This document shows, piece after piece, positions 51,081 to 60,788 of a DNA stretch of 64,000 bases; position 1 is the first letter of the stretch, and the number at the start of each line of letters is the position of its first letter. Source of the DNA: Pantoea dispersa (GTDB lineage Bacteria > Pseudomonadota > Gammaproteobacteria > Enterobacterales > Enterobacteriaceae); the NCBI RefSeq assembly GCF_014155765.1, contig NZ_SCKT01000001.1:372001-436000 (forward strand), given 5' to 3'. The position numbers were made by a program, and so were the translations under genes. Below the pieces are notes generated by a model, which worked only from the letters and a program-made list of their open reading frames with translations, made no database searches and was not told where the DNA came from.

Positions 51081-52766
51081 ATGAGCGCGGGTGCCATAAC
51101 AATTGGGCTGGATTTCGGCAGTGACTCGGTACGAGCGCTGGCCGTGGAGTGCCACAGCGGTAAAGAGCTGGAAAAGGCGGTGGTCAACTATCCGCGCTGG
51201 GCAAAGGGTGAATTCTGCGATGCCCACGCCAACCGCTTTCGTCATCATCCTCAGGATTATATTGATGCGCTGGAGCAGGCCATCGTCAGCGTGGTGCAGG
51301 CGTTAAGTCCGGCGCAGCGCGCCGCGGTGGTGGGTATTGGCGTCGATTCTACCGGCTCGACGCCGGCCCCCATCGATCGCGACGGCAACGTTCTGGCACT
51401 GCGTCCGGAATTCGCCAGCAATCCCAACGCTATGTTTGTGCTGTGGAAAGATCACACCGCCATAGAAGAAGCCGAAGAGATCAACCGCCTGTGCCGCAGC
51501 GGCCAGTTCACCGACTATACCCGCTACATCGGCGGCGTTTACTCCTCCGAATGGTTCTGGGCCAAAATTTTGCACGTATCGCGTGCCGATGCCGCGGTGC
51601 GAGAGGCAGCGGTGTCGTGGGTAGAGCTGTGCGACTGGGTGCCCGCGCTGCTGAGCGGTACAACCGCACCGGCCGATCTGCGGCGCGGACGCTGCGCCGC
51701 CGGGCACAAATCACTGTGGCATCCGGAGTGGCAGGGTTTACCGCCGGCGGCGTTCTTTCGCGCGCTCGATCCCATGCTGGTGGAACAGCTCGATTCGCCG
51801 CTGTTCACCGACACTTACACGGCCGATGTGCCGGTCGGCACGCTGTCGGGCGAATGGGCGCAGCGCCTCGGGCTGTCAGAACAGGTGGTGCTGTCCGGTG
51901 GCGCCTTTGACTGTCACATGGGCGCGGTTGGCGCGGGCGCACAGCCGTACACGCTGGTGAAAGTCATCGGCACCTCGACCTGCGACATCCTGATCGCCGA
52001 CAGCGAACAGGTTGGCGATCGCGCGATCAAAGGTATCTGCGGTCAGGTCGACGGCAGCGTGATGCCGGGCGCCATCGGCTGCGAGGCCGGACAATCGGCG
52101 TTCGGCGACATCTATGCCTGGTTCAGTCGCCTGCTCGGCTGGCCTTTGCAGCAGGCGGCGCAGCGCCATCCTGAATTACAGCCGCAGCTGGCCGCGCTGC
52201 AGCAGGATCTGATCCGCCAGCTGACCGACGCCTGGGCGGCAAATCCGCAACTCGATCACCTGCCGGTGGTGCTGGACTGGTTTAACGGTCGCCGCACGCC
52301 GGACGCCAACCAGCGCCTGAAAGGCGTGATTACCGACCTCAACCTCGGCACCGATGCGCCGGCGCTGTTCGGTGGCCTGATTGCCGCCACCGCCTTTGGC
52401 GCACGCGCCATCATGGAGTGCTTCGAGCAGCAGCAGATTCCGGTGCAGAACATCCTGACGCTCGGCGGCATTGCGCGCAAATCCCCTGCCATCATGCAGG
52501 CCTGCTGCGATGTGATGAACCGGCCGCTGGACATTGTCGCTTCCGATGAGTGCTGCGCGCTGGGCGCGGCGATTTTTGCCGCCGTTGCCGCCGGCGTTTA
52601 CCCCGATGTGCCGGCGGCGCAGCAGGTGATGGCCAGTCCGATTGCCGTCACCCTGCAGCCGGACAGCGCGCGCGTGGCGACTTATCAGCAGCTTTATCAA
52701 CGTTATCAACACTGGTGCCAGGCGGCTGAACCGCAGTACGCCGCGCGCGCCGCATCCGCTAAGTAA
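51081..52766 (+). CDS. araB: Ribulokinase
   Basis: A 561-residue FGGY-type kinase (E. coli AraB 566) that phosphorylates L-ribulose. The N-terminal phosphate loop [19 protein letters not shown], the substrate region [17 protein letters not shown] and the C-terminal [20 protein letters not shown] are present. It is preceded by AGGAG at its ATG and driven by the araI sites upstream. araA follows after 11 bp. Confidence 0.96.
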   Translation: MSAGAITIGLDFGSDSVRALAVECHSGKELEKAVVNYPRWAKGEFCDAHANRFRHHPQDYIDALEQAIVSVVQALSPAQRAAVVGIGVDSTGSTPAPIDRDGNVLALRPEFASNPNAMFVLWKDHTAIEEAEEINRLCRSGQFTDYTRYIGGVYSSEWFWAKILHVSRADAAVREAAVSWVELCDWVPALLSGTTAPADLRRGRCAAGHKSLWHPEWQGLPPAAFFRALDPMLVEQLDSPLFTDTYTADVPVGTLSGEWAQRLGLSEQVVLSGGAFDCHMGAVGAGAQPYTLVKVIGTSTCDILIADSEQVGDRAIKGICGQVDGSVMPGAIGCEAGQSAFGDIYAWFSRLLGWPLQQAAQRHPELQPQLAALQQDLIRQLTDAWAANPQLDHLPVVLDWFNGRRTPDANQRLKGVITDLNLGTDAPALFGGLIAATAFGARAIMECFEQQQIPVQNILTLGGIARKSPAIMQACCDVMNRPLDIVASDECCALGAAIFAAVAAGVYPDVPAAQQVMASPIAVTLQPDSARVATYQQLYQRYQHWCQAAEPQYAARAASAK

Positions 52767-52777
52767 AGGAGCGATGA

Positions 52778-54268
52778 ATGGAACAGAAAGTCTGGTTTGT
52801 GATTGGTACACAGCATCTCTACGGAGCGGAAACCCTGCGCCAGGTTGAGCAGCATGCGCGCCAGGTGATGGACGGCCTCAACCAGGCCGGTACCCTGCCG
52901 GTGCCGCTTGAGCTGAAGCCGCTGGTGAAATCACCGGATGAAGCGCTGGCGCTGTGCCGCGAGGCCAATCACGACAGCCAGTGCGTCGGTATCATTACCT
53001 GGCTGCATACCTTTTCGCCGGCAAAAATGTGGATTGGCGGACTGAGTATTTTGCATAAACCGCTGCTGCAGTTTCATACCCAGTTCAATGCGGAAATTCC
53101 GTGGGACAGCATGGACATGGACTTCATGAACCTGAACCAGACCGCGCACGGCGGCCGTGAGTTCGGCTTCATTGGCGCGCGCATGGGTCTGCAGCACAGC
53201 GTAGTGACCGGTCACTGGCAGGATAAAACCAGCCAGCAGCGTATCGCGCGCTGGATCAATGCCGCGCTGGCGAAGCAGGCCAGCCAGCAGCTGAAAGTGG
53301 CGCGCTTCGGTGACAATATGCGCGAAGTGGCGGTCACCGAAGGCGATAAAGTGGCAGCGCAGATTCAGTTTGGCTATGCGGTTAACGGCTGGGGCGTCGG
53401 CGATCTGGTTGAGGTGGTGAACAGCGTCAGCGACGGTGATGTCAACGCGCTGGTCGACGAATACGAGAGCCAGTATCTGTTCAGCGCAGCGGCGTCTGTA
53501 AACGGCGACAAGCGGCAGAATGTGCTGGATGCCGCACGCATTGAGCTGGGCCTGAAGCGCTTCCTCGATAGCGAAGGCTGTAAAGCCTTTACCACCAATT
53601 TCCAGACGCTGCACGGTATGACCCAGCTGCCCGGTCTGGCGGTTCAGCGCCTGATGGCTCAGGGCTACGGTTTCGCCGGTGAAGGCGACTGGAAAACCGC
53701 CGCGCTGCTGCACATCCTGAAAGTACAGGCCGGCACGCGCGCCGGTGGCACCTCGTTTATGGAGGATTACACCTACCACTTCGCGCCGGGCAACGAGCTG
53801 GTACTGGGCTCGCACATGCTGGAAGTGTGCCCGTCGATCGCCAAAGAGGAGAAGCCGCTGATTGATGTGCAGTTCCTCGGCATTGGCGGTAAAGCCGATC
53901 CGGCGCGTCTGATTTTCTCGACGCCGGCGGGTCGCGCGGTGAACGCCAGCGTCATCGACATGGGCGATCGCTTCCGTCTGCTGGTCAACGTGGTCGATAC
54001 CATTGAACAGCCGCAGGCGCTGCCGAAGCTGCCGGTGGCACGTGCGCTGTGGCGCGCACAGCCTTCGCTGGCCACCGCTTCTGAAGCGTGGATCCTGGCG
54101 GGTGGCGCACACCATACGGTGTTCAGCCAGGCGCTGGATGTTGAGGATATGTACCTGTACGGCGAACTGCACGGCATTGAAGTGCTGGTGATTGATGACG
54201 AGACGCGCCTGCCGGCCTTCAAAGATGCGCTGCGCTGGAACGACGCGTACTACCGCCTGAAACGTTAA
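52778..54268 (+). CDS. araA: L-arabinose isomerase
   Basis: A 496-residue enzyme (E. coli 500) that converts L-arabinose to L-ribulose using manganese. The metal-site regions include [20 protein letters not shown] and [13 protein letters not shown], and [10 protein letters not shown] and [12 protein letters not shown] are conserved. It is the second and last gene of the araBA operon; araD, usual as the third gene, is missing and a terminator follows 20 bp after the stop. Confidence 0.96.
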   Translation: MEQKVWFVIGTQHLYGAETLRQVEQHARQVMDGLNQAGTLPVPLELKPLVKSPDEALALCREANHDSQCVGIITWLHTFSPAKMWIGGLSILHKPLLQFHTQFNAEIPWDSMDMDFMNLNQTAHGGREFGFIGARMGLQHSVVTGHWQDKTSQQRIARWINAALAKQASQQLKVARFGDNMREVAVTEGDKVAAQIQFGYAVNGWGVGDLVEVVNSVSDGDVNALVDEYESQYLFSAAASVNGDKRQNVLDAARIELGLKRFLDSEGCKAFTTNFQTLHGMTQLPGLAVQRLMAQGYGFAGEGDWKTAALLHILKVQAGTRAGGTSFMEDYTYHFAPGNELVLGSHMLEVCPSIAKEEKPLIDVQFLGIGGKADPARLIFSTPAGRAVNASVIDMGDRFRLLVNVVDTIEQPQALPKLPVARALWRAQPSLATASEAWILAGGAHHTVFSQALDVEDMYLYGELHGIEVLVIDDETRLPAFKDALRWNDAYYRLKR

Positions 54269-54287
54269 TAGTCTGAAATTTTGAAGC

Positions 54288-54314
54288 AAGCCGCGAGTGT
54301 ATCGCGGCTTTTTT
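54288..54314 (+). terminator. Terminator of araBA
   Basis: AGCCGCGA pairs perfectly with TCGCGGCT around a 5-base loop and runs into six T residues. Confidence 0.92.
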
Positions 54315-54645
54315 ATGGCGAAACTGCGGTCCAGTCAACAACGGCAGGCGTTACGTAAAGCCGGCGTGAATACCTCCCTGTCGCCCCGTCCGCCTTGATC
54401 TCCTTAATGCAGGTTGGTTGCGCTTTTACCGGAGCCGAATTTGCATCAGCCATTAAGCGTCGTACTGACTACAGCAATGACAGTCCCACTTGCCCCATCA
54501 AGACCAGCCCGAATAGCAAAGCGTCCGCGCCAGGAATGGCGCGGCCGATCGGCATGGATGCGGGGTTTCTTTGCGGTTGGGCTGGGCTTGATGGGCCGGG
54601 CACCCGATTAACAGCAACCCCACCAAACATCCACGACGCTTAGCA
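54315..54645. other. Intergenic stretch of 331 bp between araA and yjfF, no gene supported
   Basis: This is the place where araD would be expected. Short open frames exist on both strands, but none resembles AraD (ribulose-5-phosphate epimerase) and none has a good ribosome site. One frame includes GFFAVGLGLMGRAP, loosely like small phage-derived proteins; I do not regard it as a gene. Confidence 0.5.
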
Positions 54646-54673
54646 TAAAAAAAGGCGCGCAAATTTGCGCACC
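54646..54673 (-). terminator. Terminator of the ytfQRT-yjfF operon
   Basis: The palindrome GCGCAAATTTGCGC, extended by GG/CC, is followed on the minus strand by a run of seven T residues. It lies 20 bp after the yjfF stop. Confidence 0.85.
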
Positions 54674-54692
54674 TCTCAAAACACACAGGCAA

Positions 54693-55685
54693 TTACGATG
54701 ACGACGTTAAACGCTTAACCGGCGCGTTCTGCTGGCGGTCCCACATCACCGTCAGCAGACGCTGCAGCGCAATAAAGGCAAACAGCAGGATGCCAATGGC
54801 AATTTTGGTCCACCACGAACTCAGCGTGCCGTCGAAGTTAATCCATGTCTGAATCAACCCCTGAATCAGCACCCCAAACAGCGTGCCCAGCACCGTACCG
54901 ACGCCACCCGACAGCAGCGTGCCGCCAATCACCACCGAAGCGATGGCATCCAGCTCGACGCCCAGCCCGGCCAGCGCGTAGCCGGCCGAGGTGTAAATGG
55001 AAAATACGATGCCTGCCAGCGTCGCCAGCGTGGTCGACAGCATATAAATCTTAATCGTGGTGGCGCGCGTCGACACGCCCATCAGCTGAGCCGACGTCAG
55101 ACTGCCGCCAATGGCGTACACCTGATTACCGAAGCGCGTACGGTGCGCCAGCAGAATGCCCCCCGCCACCACCACCAGCATAATCACCGCCAGCAGGCTG
55201 AGACGTCCGCCGCCCGGAATTTTCCACGCCAGGCTCGACAACGTGGTATACAGCGGATGATCGATAGGAATCGAGTTCTCCGACACCAGATAGCTGCAGC
55301 CGCGCAGGAAAAACATCCCGGCGAGCGTGATGATAAAGGCCGGGATCTTTAACGCATCAATCAGCCAGCCCATCATGGCACCAAACAGCGCACCTGCCGC
55401 CAGAATCAGCGCAAAGGCCAGCAGCGGATCGACATGATAATCGCCGATGATGCGTGCCAGAAACACGCCGGTGAAGGCAATCACCGCGCCCACCGACAAA
55501 TCGATGCCGCCGGACAAAATCACAAAGGTCATGCCGACGGCGATGATGCCGAGAAACGCATTATCCGTGAGGATGTTGCAAATCACCCGCGTTGAGGCAA
55601 AGCCGGGAAACTGGCTGAGGCAGAACAGGTAACCCGCGACAAACACCAGCAGGGTAATCATTAACGGTAAATGACGCTTGATCAT
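54693..55685 (-). CDS. yjfF: Furanose ABC transporter permease YjfF
   Basis: A 330-residue inner-membrane permease of the RbsC family with about eight to ten membrane segments. AVGMTFVILSGGIDLSVGAV and ASVVIGGTLLSGGVGTVLGT are typical. It matches YjfF, the second permease of the E. coli galactofuranose transporter YtfQRT-YjfF. Its start overlaps the ytfT stop by 4 bp. It ends the operon. Confidence 0.92.
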   Translation of the reverse strand: MIKRHLPLMITLLVFVAGYLFCLSQFPGFASTRVICNILTDNAFLGIIAVGMTFVILSGGIDLSVGAVIAFTGVFLARIIGDYHVDPLLAFALILAAGALFGAMMGWLIDALKIPAFIITLAGMFFLRGCSYLVSENSIPIDHPLYTTLSSLAWKIPGGGRLSLLAVIMLVVVAGGILLAHRTRFGNQVYAIGGSLTSAQLMGVSTRATTIKIYMLSTTLATLAGIVFSIYTSAGYALAGLGVELDAIASVVIGGTLLSGGVGTVLGTLFGVLIQGLIQTWINFDGTLSSWWTKIAIGILLFAFIALQRLLTVMWDRQQNAPVKRLTSSS

Positions 55686-56698
55686 GGTTTACGTCTCCCC
55701 TTCAGCATGGCGATAAAGCGCGGCGACTGCAGCAGCAGTACGCACATCACCACCACCGCTTTCACCACCTGGTTCAGCTCCGGCGGAAAACCTGACAGCA
55801 GGATGCCGGTATTCATTGACTGGATAATCAGCGCGCCAACCAGCGACAGCACCAGGTTAAAACGCCCGCCCATCAGCGAGGCGCCACCAATCACCACCGC
55901 CAGAATGGCGTCCAGCTCGAGCCACAACCCGGCATTATTGGCATCGGCACCGCGAATATCGGCGGCGACAATCAGCCCGGCTACCGCCGCACACACGCCG
56001 CTGATGACATAGGTGGACATCACCACCAGCCAGCCGGTCACCCCGGCATTGCGCGCCGCACGCAGGTTGATGCCTACCGCTTCGATGAACAGGCCAAGCG
56101 CGGTTTTGCGCGTCAGCAGCCACACCGCCACGGCCACCAGCAGGGTAATCCACACCGGTACCGGCAGCAGCCACAGCGAACCACTGCCAAACCACGCGAG
56201 GCTATCACTGTTGAAGGTGACGATCTGTCCCTGGGTAATCAGCTGCGCGATGCCGCGCCCGGCCACCATCAGAATCAGCGTGGCGACAAACGGCTGAATC
56301 TTCAGCAGGGCCACCAGCACGCCGTTCCACAGGCCGCACAGCAGCCCGGTCCCGAGCGTAGCCAGAATAATAAAACTCAGGCTGTGCCCCGCCACCGTCA
56401 GCGTCGCCGCCGTCGCGCCGGCAATCGCCATTACCGCCCCCACCGACAGATCGATCCCGCCGGTGGCGATCACCAGCGTCATACCAATCGCCAGCAGCGC
56501 CACCGGCGCGGCGCGGTTGAGAATGTCAATCGGGCTGCCGAATAACCGCCCGTCCTGAATGTGAATAGCAAAAAAGTTATTCGCCACCAGGCTGTCGATC
56601 AGCAGCACCAGAATCAGCGCGACGATCTGCGGCATGCCCGGCGGCAGCTTCGGCTTCCGCCGTTCCGGTTTTTCGTGTGTCATAGGCGATTCAAGCAT
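55682..56698 (-). CDS. ytfT: Furanose ABC transporter permease YtfT
   Basis: A 338-residue permease of the RbsC family paired with YjfF. LLAIGMTLVIATGGIDLSVG and LAVVIGGASLMGGRFNLVLS are diagnostic. I start at ATG 56698, which overlaps the ytfR stop by 8 bp and has a strong GGAGGAG upstream; ATG 56683 lacks a ribosome site. Tight overlaps on both sides indicate coupled translation. Confidence 0.92.
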   Translation of the reverse strand: MLESPMTHEKPERRKPKLPPGMPQIVALILVLLIDSLVANNFFAIHIQDGRLFGSPIDILNRAAPVALLAIGMTLVIATGGIDLSVGAVMAIAGATAATLTVAGHSLSFIILATLGTGLLCGLWNGVLVALLKIQPFVATLILMVAGRGIAQLITQGQIVTFNSDSLAWFGSGSLWLLPVPVWITLLVAVAVWLLTRKTALGLFIEAVGINLRAARNAGVTGWLVVMSTYVISGVCAAVAGLIVAADIRGADANNAGLWLELDAILAVVIGGASLMGGRFNLVLSLVGALIIQSMNTGILLSGFPPELNQVVKAVVVMCVLLLQSPRFIAMLKGRRKP

Positions 56699-58211
56699 GT
56701 TGTGCTCCTCCGTCCGCGATGGCGTTGACGATTGATGCCACCGACAGCTGCTCCAGCGGAATTTCGGCGACCTGCTTCAGATCGCGCATGATCAGCACGC
56801 GATCGGCATAGCCCACCAGCTCTTCCAGTTCAGAGGAGATGACCAGCAGCGCCAGTCCGTCGGCGCACAGGGACTCAATCAGCCGAATGATCTCGGCGTG
56901 GGCGCCCACGTCGATACCGCGCGTCGGCTCATCCAGAATCAGAAACTGTGGTTTAGTCACCAGCCAGCGTGACAGCAGCACCTTCTGCTGGTTGCCACCC
57001 GACAGCAGCTCCACCGGCTGGTCGGCGTGCGGTGTGCGAATCCCCAGGCTCTTGATAAAACGCTCGGCTATCGCCTGCTGCTCACGGCGTTTGATCGGCC
57101 GCAGCCAGCCACGCTGCGCCTGCAGCGCCAGAATGATGTTTTCCCGCACCGAGGCCGCGCCGATGATGCCGTCAGTTTTACGATCTTCCGGGCAGAAGCC
57201 CATGCCGAGACGCGAGGCTTTGGCCGGCGTGCGGATGTGCTGCACTTTGCCTTTGATGGTGGCGGTACCACGATCGGCACGGCGGATACCAAACAGCACC
57301 TCGGCGGTCTCGGTGCGCCCGGAGCCGAGCAGCCCGGCCAGCCCCACCACTTCGCCCGGCCGTACCTGCAGGCTAAACGGTTCAATGGTGCCTTTCTTGC
57401 CGTAATCCTCAAACGACACCACCGGCTGATTGCTGCGTAACGTGCTGCCCTGGCGCTGCAGTGCGGTTTCCAGCAGCTCTCGCCCCAGCATCAGCTTGAT
57501 CAGCTCAATCTGCGGCAGCGAGGCGGTGTCCCGCGTGGCGATAAACTGGCCGTTGCGCAGTACGGTAATCCGGTCGGTAATACGGTACACCTGGTCGAGA
57601 AAGTGGGTGACGAAAATCAGACTCATGCCTTTGGCTTTCAGCTGCGCCATCAGGGTAAACAGCATCTCCACTTCGCTGGCATCAAGGCTGGCAGTTGGTT
57701 CATCCAGAATCAGTACCTGCGCGGAGAGATCGACCGCGCGGCAGATCGCAATGATCTGCTGCATCGCCACCGAGTAGTGGCCGAGCGGACGCGTCACATC
57801 CAGCGCGAAGCCGTAGTTGCGCATCAGCGCATCGGCGTCGCGCACCATGCGCTTGCGATCGATCATGCCGAAGCGGCGCGGCTCGCGGCCAATGTAGAGG
57901 TTATCCGCCACCGACATATTCGGCAGCAGATTCACTTCCTGATAAACGGTGCCAATGCCCATCTGCTGCGCATCGGCGGTACTGTGCGGCGCAATTACCG
58001 CGCCGTTGAGGGTAATGGTGCCGGCATCCCGCGTGTAGACGCCGGTCAGCACTTTAATCAGGGTCGATTTCCCCGCGCCGTTCTCACCCAGCAGCGCCAT
58101 AATTTCGCCCTTGCGGATACTGAACGACACGTTATCCAGCGCTTTGACGCCGGGAAAGCCTTTGCTGATGCCGTTGAGGCTCAGCAGGGGTGTTTCATCG
58201 TAGCTGCTCAT
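56691..58211 (-). CDS. ytfR: Furanose ABC transporter ATP-binding protein YtfR
   Basis: A 506-residue double ABC ATPase. The first cassette has [16 protein letters not shown] and VLILDEPTASLDASEVEML. Its signature is degenerate (LGHYSVAMQQIIAICRAV), as usual in this class. The second cassette has [29 protein letters not shown] and [19 protein letters not shown]. It energises uptake through YtfT-YjfF. A hairpin lies between it and ytfQ upstream. Confidence 0.93.
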   Translation of the reverse strand: MSSYDETPLLSLNGISKGFPGVKALDNVSFSIRKGEIMALLGENGAGKSTLIKVLTGVYTRDAGTITLNGAVIAPHSTADAQQMGIGTVYQEVNLLPNMSVADNLYIGREPRRFGMIDRKRMVRDADALMRNYGFALDVTRPLGHYSVAMQQIIAICRAVDLSAQVLILDEPTASLDASEVEMLFTLMAQLKAKGMSLIFVTHFLDQVYRITDRITVLRNGQFIATRDTASLPQIELIKLMLGRELLETALQRQGSTLRSNQPVVSFEDYGKKGTIEPFSLQVRPGEVVGLAGLLGSGRTETAEVLFGIRRADRGTATIKGKVQHIRTPAKASRLGMGFCPEDRKTDGIIGAASVRENIILALQAQRGWLRPIKRREQQAIAERFIKSLGIRTPHADQPVELLSGGNQQKVLLSRWLVTKPQFLILDEPTRGIDVGAHAEIIRLIESLCADGLALLVISSELEELVGYADRVLIMRDLKQVAEIPLEQLSVASIVNAIADGGAQHA

Positions 58212-58235
58212 CAGATTCTGCCTCGCTTACGTCAT

Positions 58236-58258
58236 AAAAACCGCCCCGAAGGGCGGTT
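58236..58258 (-). terminator. Hairpin between ytfQ and ytfR, probable partial terminator
   Basis: On the minus strand CCGCCC pairs with GGGCGG around TTCG and is followed by TTTTT. It lies directly after the ytfQ stop. Such attenuating hairpins keep binding-protein levels above those of membrane subunits. Confidence 0.8.
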
Positions 58259-58265
58259 GCGGGGA

Positions 58266-59231
58266 TCAGTAACCCATGCCCTTTTTCTTATCCAGCTCCG
58301 CCTGAGCGTCAGCCGGTAAGAACAGTTTTGATTCGGTTTTGATGATTTTCGGCGGCAGCGTGCCGTCTTTTTTGAATTTCTCCAGCGCGTCAAACGCCGG
58401 GCCAGCCATGTCCGGCGTCAGCTCAACGTTAGCGTTGGCCTCGCCGGCCAGCATCGCTTTATAGATATCCGGCACGCCATCAATCGAACCGGTGAGAATA
58501 TCTTTGCCCGGTTTCAGGCCGGCTTCTTTAATTGCCTGGATGGCGCCGATCGCCATGTCATCGTTATGCGCATACACCATGCAGATGTTTTTGCCGTTGT
58601 TCTCGGCTTTGATGAAGCTCTCCATCACCTCTTTACCCTTACTGCGGGTAAAGTCACCGGACTGCGAGCGAATCACTTTGATGTTGTTGTGGCCGGCGAT
58701 GGCTTCGGCAAAGCCTTTCTTACGGTCGATCGCTACGCTGGCACCAACGGTACCCTGCAGTTCCACCACGTTACACTGCTTGTCACCGACGGTTTTCACC
58801 AGCCAGTCACCAATCAGTTTGCCTTCCAGCACGTTGTCGGCCGTCACCACCGCCATGTACAGCGATTTATCTTTCACCACGATGGCGCGGTCCAGCAGGA
58901 ACACCGGAATTTTGGCGTCTTTGGCCTCTTCCAGCACCGGTTCCCAGCCAGTCTGTACCACTGGCGCGATAAAGATGGCATCAACGCCCTGAGCGATGAA
59001 CGAGCGCACCGCTTTGATCTGGTTCTCCTGCTTCTGCTGACCATCGGCAATTTTCAGGGTGATACCGCGCTTTTGCGCCTCACTTTTTGCCACGTTGGTT
59101 TCGGCTGAACGCCAGCCGGATTCAGAACCGACCTGTGAGAAGCCCACCGTCATGTCGGCAGCCAGAACCGATGTGCTGAGTGCGGCGCTGACCATGGTGG
59201 TCAAGAGTAAACGTTTCCACATAATTTTCAT
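58266..59231 (-). CDS. ytfQ: Furanose-binding periplasmic protein YtfQ
   Basis: A 321-residue periplasmic binding protein (E. coli YtfQ 318). The signal peptide MKIMWKRLLLTTMVSAALST ends near VLA-AD. The mature domain has MTVGFSQVGSESGWRSAETN, FIAPVVQTGWEP and SIDGVPDIYKAMLAGEANAN. YtfQ binds galactofuranose; L-arabinofuranose has the same ring without C6, and the gene sits beside the ara genes, so it may serve both. The start ATG 59231 follows AGAGG. GalR-like and AraC-like sites are upstream. Confidence 0.92.
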   Translation of the reverse strand: MKIMWKRLLLTTMVSAALSTSVLAADMTVGFSQVGSESGWRSAETNVAKSEAQKRGITLKIADGQQKQENQIKAVRSFIAQGVDAIFIAPVVQTGWEPVLEEAKDAKIPVFLLDRAIVVKDKSLYMAVVTADNVLEGKLIGDWLVKTVGDKQCNVVELQGTVGASVAIDRKKGFAEAIAGHNNIKVIRSQSGDFTRSKGKEVMESFIKAENNGKNICMVYAHNDDMAIGAIQAIKEAGLKPGKDILTGSIDGVPDIYKAMLAGEANANVELTPDMAGPAFDALEKFKKDGTLPPKIIKTESKLFLPADAQAELDKKKGMGY

Positions 59232-59373
59232 TCCTCTGAAGGGAGTGTGCTGTAGGGGTACAAACGCGCTTCAAGCCTGGCGCAATTGCGCTAAAACAAG
59301 CGCGACACACCTCACAAAACAGAATGAATTAAAGGGGTTACGCGTATCAGCGTGTCAGGCAGCTGACTCAGCT

Positions 59374-59390
59374 TATGGACAAAACGCCTG
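59374..59390 (-). promoter_or_regulatory. AraC-like half-site upstream of ytfQ
   Basis: On the minus strand the site is CAGG-CGTTTTG-TCCATA. It matches E. coli araI1 (TAGCATTTTTATCCATA) at 12 of 17 positions, including all of TCCATA. A partner site at exactly 21 bp was not clear. Confidence 0.45.
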
Positions 59391-59451
59391 AACTTTATGT
59401 CAGCGGAGGTTAAATAACTGTAATAAACAGAAGCGGTTATGACCGCAGGCA

Positions 59452-59467
59452 CTGGAAACGATTACAA
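59452..59467. promoter_or_regulatory. GalR/GalS-type operator upstream of ytfQ
   Basis: CTGGAAACGATTACAA fits GTGNAANCGNTTNCAC at all core positions and departs only at the two ends. It lies about 225 bp upstream of ytfQ. Confidence 0.6.
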
Positions 59468-59896
59468 CGGACACGTAAAGAATGGTTATTCATGCGGGCG
59501 GCAGGCAATGTTCTGTTTTGTGATAATTCGCACACTTGCGATTTGACGTTTCATCACAGCTGCACCCTTGTGCGTCACCCGTTACAGATAAATCGCTTTT
59601 TCGCGCCTGCTGCGTTTCAAAATAAGCGCAACAAAAGTGCGAAAAATAGCGTCTGGAATACCGTTTAAGGCAGCTGTTAAATTTTCTCACCAGCCCCCGG
59701 TTAACGGGGCCAAAAACGCGCCTGACGCGCAGGAAAATGCGCGTTAAAAAAGATAAAAGCGTAAAAAAGTCCCATTTGATGAGCGAATTAGCGCACGTTG
59801 TCTGAATTTTGAATTTTTTTAACCGCGGTGTCTGGACTCTGGCCGCGTGCTCCCTATACTTGAGCACTTCCCCGTTCTCTATCTTTTATGGCAATC

Positions 59897-60112
59897 ATGA
59901 CTGCGCTCGATTACCTGCTGAAATTTCGTAAAGTGAATAATCTTGAGAGTCTGGAAAAACTCTACGATCACCTCAATTATTCGCTCACTGATGATAACGA
60001 GATCATTAATATGTACCGCGCCGCCGATCACCGCCGTGCTGAACTCGCCTCAGGTGGCCGTCTGTATGACCTCGGCTGTGTGCCGAAATCCGTCTGGCGC
60101 TACGTGGTGTAA
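59897..60112 (+). CDS. cnu: Cnu (YdgT), Hha/YmoA-family nucleoid co-regulator
   Basis: A 71-residue protein (E. coli Cnu 71). [33 protein letters not shown] and [15 protein letters not shown] are the family's core. It binds H-NS and StpA and joins in silencing of A+T-rich genes. I start at ATG 59897 because this gives the family length; ATG 59888 is in frame upstream. Neither has a clear ribosome site. It lies before ydgK-rsx, as in E. coli. Confidence 0.94.
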   Translation: MTALDYLLKFRKVNNLESLEKLYDHLNYSLTDDNEIINMYRAADHRRAELASGGRLYDLGCVPKSVWRYVV

Positions 60113-60221
60113 AGCGCGCTTATCTCTGTTTCTGCCCCTGGTGCGCTGTCCGAATCGGGCGTGACCCGTTTGGACATGGTACGCTCTGCCTCGTCTTTTT
60201 TCTTACATCAGGATGAACAAC

Positions 60222-60665
60222 ATGTCCGAATCGGTAAACCCGCCGCGTATTGCCGGCTGGCTGCTGCTGCCGCTTGCCTGGCTGATTATGACGATGCTGA
60301 CCAGCGCGCTGGTGGTGGCGCTCTATCTGCGGCCGCTGTTTGACACGGAACTGCGCACCACGCTGTTTTCTCACGCCAGTATTTTAATGACGCAGTGGCT
60401 GGTGTCCTTACTCACCGCCGCCGCGGTGTGGCTGTACAGCATCTGGGTGTGCTGGATCTTTTGTCAGCGCTCGCGCCGTCTGCCACGTCACTACATTCTC
60501 TGGCTGCTGATGACCGTATTGCTGGCGCTGAAAACCTTCGCTTTTACGCCGGTGGCTGATGGGAAAGCGATCCAGACACTGCTGCTGGCCCTGCTCTCGG
60601 CGGCGGTCTTTGTGCCCTACTTCAAACGCTCACAGCGGGTCAAACAGACCTTTATTCAGCCCTGA
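60222..60665 (+). CDS. ydgK: YdgK, DUF2569 membrane protein
   Basis: A 147-residue inner-membrane protein with four predicted helices (GWLLLPLAWLIMTMLTSALV, WLVSLLTAAAVWLYSIWVCW, ILWLLMTVLLALKTFAFTPV and LLLALLSAAVFVPYF). It belongs to DUF2569, function unknown, and precedes rsxA as in E. coli. I prefer ATG 60222 because CAGG lies nine bases before it; ATG 60213 sits on top of that sequence. Confidence 0.88.
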   Translation: MSESVNPPRIAGWLLLPLAWLIMTMLTSALVVALYLRPLFDTELRTTLFSHASILMTQWLVSLLTAAAVWLYSIWVCWIFCQRSRRLPRHYILWLLMTVLLALKTFAFTPVADGKAIQTLLLALLSAAVFVPYFKRSQRVKQTFIQP

Positions 60666-60788
60666 TGACGCTCTTTTCGTCAGGAATTTAATTCTGAGTG
60701 CTCTCAGCCAGCGCACGAATCGCGCAAAGGTTGAGATGCACCTCTCAATTCCGGATAATAAACGCCTTTCGGCTTCCCAGGTTAAAAA

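Larger units (their letters stand above)
59232..59896. other. Regulatory and intergenic region of 665 bp between ytfQ and cnu
   Basis: Holds the ytfQ promoter with AraC-like and GalR-like sites (59374-59467). From about 59480 to 59880 it has no supported gene. A 125-codon minus-strand frame exists, but its composition (many Arg, Lys, Cys) and lack of a ribosome site make it unlikely. A small hairpin (CCCCGGTTAACGGGG) lies at 59694-59708. Confidence 0.55.

Noticed and set aside
54395-54643. Short plus-strand open frames after araA, one with GFFAVGLGLMGRAP
   Set aside because: The resemblance to small phage-derived proteins is loose, no ribosome site is present, and nothing phage-like is nearby.
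59490-59867. Possible 125-residue gene on the minus strand before cnu
   Set aside because: No ribosome site, unlikely residue composition and no family resemblance; the region looks like ordinary intergenic DNA.
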